NCBI RefSeq assembly: GCF_029867415.1
Contig: NW_026705151.1
Coordinates: forward strand, 620,001 to 684,000
Reading direction: 5' to 3'
DNA from: Vicia villosa
Taxonomy: Eukaryota; Streptophyta; Magnoliopsida; Fabales; Fabaceae
DNA length: 64,000 nt
In this document: positions 59,588-64,000 of the stretch, one piece after another
Numbering within the stretch: the stretch's first letter is position 1
Layout of the letters: every line of letters begins with the position of its first letter
Notes under the pieces: model-generated
What the model saw: only the letters and a program-made list of their open reading frames with translations
Told to the model about the DNA's origin: nothing
Database searches by the model: none
Made by a program: the position numbers and the translations under genes

Positions 59588-60470
59588 CGGATATGAGGTA
59601 GGATGGGTACTAATGTACCTGCACCTGCGCCCATACCTACTTATTTTAGTGGATAATTGTACGTACCCATTTTGCGAGTATTCAGTCCACATCAATTATG
59701 GATAATTTTTACACAAATCCACTGGAAATGAGTACAATCGTCAACCCTAACTAAAAACAACCGACATATAACTACTAAGATCCATGTAATCTCATGACCT
59801 ATTTTGGACGACATATGACTTTATAGGACAACTCACCCTTAGCAAGTGTGTTTTGACCCTATATGTTATTCCTTCTTAGGACCCAATATAACTATAACGG
59901 TAAAAAAACACAATCTTAAAATTTTAATCAAAATATCACACAAAAAGTCTAAGTAAAACAATAATACAACCAAATCAAATACCACCTTATATAAAACTTG
60001 TAATTGTCTCAACCTAAAACAAAAATAATAGATTCATTGTCACCAAAATAAGATAATGGACTCAATACATAATTGTTAGATATAAGATTCTTTCTTGCCC
60101 CATTTTATCAATTCTATGAAATTCTTTAACATCCAATTGAAGAAACCATAACAAAAATAGATTTCAACTTTTTAAATAAAATTAAATTGCTCTCTAAACA
60201 TCTTTACACCAATCAAAATTTCAAGTTTTTAAATTAGTAAATATCTAAAAAATACATGCAATAATTCTTTTAGTCAAGACAATTTAAATAAATTAAAAAA
60301 TCAGAATTATATAAAAATTGCTCGGTCAAAATATTAACAACAAATACATATTTTAACCTAATTTTGAATGTGAAGATTTGAACGAAAGAAAAGAATAGTC
60401 TAGAATCTAGACCGTAAAAATAAAATAAAAATAAAAATTTCACACGCCATAAGGGTATGCATTGATTGGA
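59585..60470. other. Intergenic region upstream of eIF5
   Basis: It is AT-rich with no coding frame. Near the left edge, GATGGGTAC- and GTACCCAT-like words form a weak inverted low-complexity patch (about 59605-59675). No further element is recognised. Confidence 0.5.
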
Positions 60471-60477
60471 GCGTGTG

Positions 60478-60487
60478 TATATATATT
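60478..60487 (+). promoter_or_regulatory. Probable TATA box of eIF5
   Basis: TATATATAT lies about 30 bases before a GC-richer stretch that looks like transcribed leader (about 60510 onward). The exact start cannot be seen. Confidence 0.5.
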
Positions 60488-60509
60488 CTGTTGTCTGTTG
60501 TTATGAGCC

Positions 60510-61662
60510 GCACCGCACATTCTAATCTCAAAACGCAAACACACTTTCGCTGCGCCTCCTATCGCCTCAACTATTTCTCAATCTCTTCTGCAGGTATCAT
60601 ATCAACGCCGCTAGGGTTTGCTTTCTCTCTTTAATATCTCGTTATTATCATCATATTTTGTTTACGTTGTTCGATTATTTATGTGTTTATCTGGATGAAA
60701 ACCTAGATCGTTTAATCTGATTCATGTTCTGGATATATTTGTTTTCGATTTTCGATTTGATTTTGTTTAATTGTTTGAAGCTTTTTGATTTAATCGTGAT
60801 TGATTTCTATGAGATATGATTGAGATCTGGATGTTTGACGGTTTTTATTTTGTGTTTAGCGATTTTCCGTTAATCTCGAGCAATTCGTAATTAGGTTTTT
60901 TCATGATTTTTTTTTTGTTTTCGAATTTATTAATTGATTTCTTATCATTGTTGATTGATTTGAATGTTATTTGTGTTTTGTATTTTGAATTTTATGGTGG
61001 ATAGTTTTAGGGTTTGGTTGTATATGATATATGAATATATGAATTCATAGGTTGAAATTAAATATTGTTGGAGGTGTTTGATATATGCTTTAATCTGGAT
61101 TGATTTGTTTATATGGGTTTTATAAAATTAATTAGGTTTTAGGTTTTATACAGCTGTTATTTTGCAGAGGTGAATTAAATTCACCAATTTATGTGGCAGA
61201 TCATTGTGTGTTTTGATTTTATATGAATTATAATTAGGTTTTAGATTTTATATAGCTGTTTTTTTGTGGAGATGAATGAAATTCTCTAATTTATGTCGTA
61301 CATCATTGTGTGTTGGTAAATGTATGAAGCTGGGTTGTTATTGTTTTGTTTGATCTATTGGTATTTAATATGATATGATTAGATTAATCAAGCTTATTTT
61401 GCAAGCTGCTTTTTGATGAAGATTGTTATTTTTGGCTTCAGACTTTGGATTATTATGTTCTTCCTTTTTGATTTAATAGTTGTTTGTGGCATGCTTATTA
61501 TTCAGTCATTAATGTTTGGGTTTATTATCTCTTGCTGTTATATGTCTTATTTAACTGTTTTGTTTCCTGGGTGTTTTATTCATGCATTAATTAATGTCTT
61601 GGTTAATATTGAATAGTTAACTGTTGTAACCGAAATTATGTAGTTTTTGGTTGTTGGCACAG
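60510..61662 (+). other. eIF5 5' leader exon 1 and intron
   Basis: The exon ends CTTCTGCAG at 60593. The intron starts GTATCATATC at 60594 and ends TTGGCACAG at 61662, 1069 bases of T-rich sequence typical of plant leader introns. The predicted boundaries rest on splice-site form only. Confidence 0.65.
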
Positions 61663-61991
61663 GATTCCTGCTAGTTCTGCGGTAGCAGATTCTGAGGTGA
61701 AGGTGCACGTTGAAGTTTTTTTCATGTTTGAACAGGCAACCATCCATTTGGGAGCAATTGAGTTGCTTACAGAGTGTTTTACTTCTTCTAAGAAAAAGAA
61801 CAAGCCTTTGCCGAGGAAAATCAGCTGTATGCATCGTGCCCCTTATCAGGAACATACTGAGCTCTGTTGTTTCTATTTGCAGCCTCCCGCAATCTCTGAA
61901 GGAGATTCTCTCTGATCATTACCAGCAAATCTACATTGCTGGCTGTGATATTCGAACCTGTTTCTCTGCTATTCCGTACATTTGAGTCATC
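61663..61991 (+). promoter_or_regulatory. eIF5 second leader segment with upstream ORF
   Basis: An upstream ORF of 63 codons runs from the ATG at 61724 to the TGA at 61913-61915, entirely before the main start. Its ATG has T at -3 and T at +4, a poor context. The main ATG has A at -3 and G at +4. Alternatively, part of this segment is a second intron, with AG|GTGAAG near 61696 and TATTTGCAG near 61881, which would remove the upstream ORF. Confidence 0.55.
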
Positions 61992-63299
61992 ATGGCCTTA
62001 CAGAACATTGGTGCTGGCAACAGTGATGATGCCTTCTACAGGTACAAGATGCCTAGAATGATCACTAAAATTGAGGGCAGGGGTAATGGCATCAAGACAA
62101 ACATTGTCAATATGGTGGATATTGCAAAAGCTTTAGCAAGGCCAGCCGCATACACAACTAAGTATTTTGGTTGTGAACTTGGAGCACAATCAAAATTCGA
62201 TGAGAAAACTGGGACTTCTCATGTTAACGGGGCACATGATACCCCAAAACTTGCTGGTCTGCTCGAGAACTTCATTAAGAAATATGTTCAATGTTACGGT
62301 TGTGGAAATCCTGAAACTGAGATTTTAATTACTAGAAATCAGATGATCCAGCTGAAATGTGCTGCTTGTGGCTTTGTGTCTGACGTGGATATGAGAGACA
62401 AGCTGACTACTTTCATCATTAAGAACCCACCAGAAACGAAGAAAGGTTCTAAAGACAAGAAGGCCATGAGGAGAGCTGAAAAGGAAAGACTGAAGGAAGG
62501 TGAAGCAGCTGATGAGGAGCTGAAAAAGCTGAAGAAAGAGATTGTCAAGAAGAAAGTAGCTCCTAAGGAAGGCACCGCAAAATCTAGCTCTTCAAGAAAG
62601 AAAGGAAATGGCTCTGATGAAGATCATTCATCTCCTACTCGAAGCCCAACTGATGAGAAGGACGAGGCTGAAGATGAGGACGATGTGCAGTGGCAAACAG
62701 ACACATCACTGGAGGCTGCTCGGCAACGAATCCAAGAACAGCTAAGTGCTGTGACAGCTGATATGGTCATGCTCTCAACCACTGAAGCAGAGGAGAAAGC
62801 AGCCTCTAAGGTAAGTGACAAACCCAACAATGGCAACTCCATGAACTACAAGACTCTTGTTGCAGAAATCAAAGCTGATTTGAAGAAAGGTGTCAAGGCT
62901 AAAGACTTGGTGGCCCACTGGGCAACACTTCCTGTTTCTCCACAAGAAAAGATGAATGCTCTGTATGAAGCCCTATTTGGGGACATTGAGAAAGGGTTTG
63001 GAAAAGAAGCACCTTACAAGAAGAGCTACCTTGTTGCTGCTGTTGCCGAGGAAGAGGGTATGCCGTTGTTGCTGCTGCGGGCAATTGAGGAATTTTCTTG
63101 CAAGTCCACTTCTGCACTTAAGGAAGTTGCACTGGTTGTGAAGGCTCTTTACGATGTTGATGTCTTGGAGGAAGAGCACATTATGAAGTGGTATCAAGAA
63201 GGGCTGAAAGGAGACAGTAAGAACTCTCAGATTTGGAAGAATATGAAGCCTTTCATTGAGTGGCTCCAGAGTGCAGAATCAGAGTCTGAGGAAGAATAG
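61992..63299 (+). CDS. eIF5: Eukaryotic translation initiation factor 5
   Basis: This is a 435-residue cytosolic protein that stimulates GTP hydrolysis by eIF2 in the scanning pre-initiation complex and helps fix start-codon choice. The N-terminal GAP domain (about residues 1-130) includes FYRYKM with R17, which corresponds to the catalytic arginine described in yeast eIF5, and IEGRGNGIKT. A zinc finger uses C101, C104, C123 and C126. A charged, K/E/S-rich linker (about 145-235) follows. The C-terminal W2 (MIF4G-like) domain spans about 280-430 and ends in acidic ESESEEE, expected to bind eIF2 beta and eIF3. The CDS is a single open exon, as usual for plant eIF5. Length and all key residues fit the family, and the gene looks functional. 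Confidence 0.97.
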   Translation: MALQNIGAGNSDDAFYRYKMPRMITKIEGRGNGIKTNIVNMVDIAKALARPAAYTTKYFGCELGAQSKFDEKTGTSHVNGAHDTPKLAGLLENFIKKYVQCYGCGNPETEILITRNQMIQLKCAACGFVSDVDMRDKLTTFIIKNPPETKKGSKDKKAMRRAEKERLKEGEAADEELKKLKKEIVKKKVAPKEGTAKSSSSRKKGNGSDEDHSSPTRSPTDEKDEAEDEDDVQWQTDTSLEAARQRIQEQLSAVTADMVMLSTTEAEEKAASKVSDKPNNGNSMNYKTLVAEIKADLKKGVKAKDLVAHWATLPVSPQEKMNALYEALFGDIEKGFGKEAPYKKSYLVAAVAEEEGMPLLLLRAIEEFSCKSTSALKEVALVVKALYDVDVLEEEHIMKWYQEGLKGDSKNSQIWKNMKPFIEWLQSAESESEEE

Positions 63300-63351
63300 C
63301 GTGTTGGTGGGTTTGTTTCATCTGTGCTTTGATCGTTACTTTTAGTTTTTG

Positions 63352-63357
63352 AATAAA
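63352..63357 (+). terminator. Polyadenylation signal of eIF5
   Basis: AATAAA lies 53 bases after the stop codon, followed by T- and G-rich sequence. Other weaker sites may be used. Confidence 0.6.
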
Positions 63358-63920
63358 GGGTGTGGTTTTCCCCTAATGTTGTTGAGCTTTTGTTTTAAAA
63401 CTTTAAATTGTGATGTTTGTCTTTTGTTTATGCCTCCTAAAGTTATGGTCTGAGACTATTTGAGCTTTGTTTTAAACATGGAATTCTGGTGTGTTTGTGT
63501 TTATTAAACTCTTCCTGGTGTTATTATAATGGTATTTTATCTTAGTATGGTTCCTATTAGCTCTTCCAGTCTTATATGATTTGTTTGTTTAAAAATTTCG
63601 GACTATTGCGACATCTAATCCATTTCAAAGGACGGAACTACATGGAAGAATGATTTGCTACTGAGCTTATATTCCTACAAGAAGGAACTTTACATTATTA
63701 TGTACAAATAACATCTAGATATGTTGCTTCACTTTTTCAAACGCTTAGCTACATCAGTTTTCTAATCCATTTACTTATGCGTCTGCCATATCTGTTTTTG
63801 CATCAATTAAGGTATGCTTCAGCAATGTATGTTTTTCGTCGTATCCGTTTCTTCATTTGTAGACTAAAATCACTGAACATGGACGACACGCATCTGGGAC
63901 TTCCTCACGTTGTTTTCAAC
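63358..63920 (+). other. Region downstream of eIF5
   Basis: I see no recognisable gene. A frame is open from about 63858, after a TTTGTAG acceptor-like site, to the window end, which could be the beginning of another exon or chance. Confidence 0.35.
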
Positions 63921-63974
63921 ATGTGATTGCAATTCCACAAGGGGATTATGTGATTGCAATTCCACAAGGGGATT
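63921..63974 (+). repeat. 27-bp perfect tandem duplication
   Basis: The unit starting ATGTGATTGCAATTCC occurs twice without a mismatch. Twenty-seven bases keep the reading frame of the open stretch around it, adding nine codons. Confidence 0.9.
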
Positions 63975-64000
63975 ATGATCCTGTGCAGAAATATAAAACG

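Noticed and set aside
60594..61662. Small ORF at 61413-61616 as a gene
   Set aside because: It lies in the T-rich leader intron of eIF5 and shows no recognisable domain.

Overview
The window is repeat-dense plant nuclear DNA. Ogre, Athila/Cyclops-like and Sirevirus (Maximus/SIRE) LTR retrotransposons lie close to an intact eIF5 gene, which fits a papilionoid legume, probably of the pea/vetch/clover clade. The species is an inference. About 59.5 kb is transposable-element DNA; the only cellular gene I recognise is eIF5 at the right end.

Left nest (1-33071). Reading junctions outward, the elements sit inside one another. A CACTA transposon end (1-501) lies in the tail of a chromovirus-like LTR (502-759). 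That LTR ends exactly where it meets the middle of an Ogre 5' LTR (760-2366). The Ogre (to 18123) has open ORF1, gag-protease and RT/RNaseH/integrase frames, plus the known intron between protease and RT. It sits in the gag of a minus-strand Sirevirus copia (18124-19998), which sits in the env-like ORF of a minus-strand Athila-like element (19999-28046). That element sits in decayed C-poor DNA (28047-30937) followed by a chromovirus-like LTR (30938-33071). The missing left halves should lie beyond base 1.

Middle (33072-47593). A foldback MITE and a CT/TA microsatellite precede a second Sirevirus copia (33348-47206). Its gag-pol carries frameshifts, a stop and an inserted 5.0-kb non-autonomous LTR element (36483-41505, minus strand, target duplication CATGT) that has its own 191-codon ORF. 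A long TA tract and a second foldback MITE follow.

Right (47594-64000). A full-length Athila-like element (47594-59502, minus strand) has LTRs I could not tell apart, an 1815-codon gag-pol and a 399-codon env-like ORF. It lies within a TA tract about 1 kb upstream of eIF5, which has a 5'-leader intron, an upstream ORF and an intronless CDS.

The most interesting signals are non-coding. They are: three 28-nt hairpins with GAAA tetraloops and covarying stems just after the Ogre pol stop; a two-hairpin module just after the pol stop in Athila-like copies and after the ORF stop in the non-autonomous element; an AGG-loop hairpin about 20 nt before the 3' LTR in three families; paired palindromes about two helical turns apart in three families; and a 70-nt LTR module with fixed internal spacing in three LTR sequences. 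All of these were found by eye and need alignment and folding tests.
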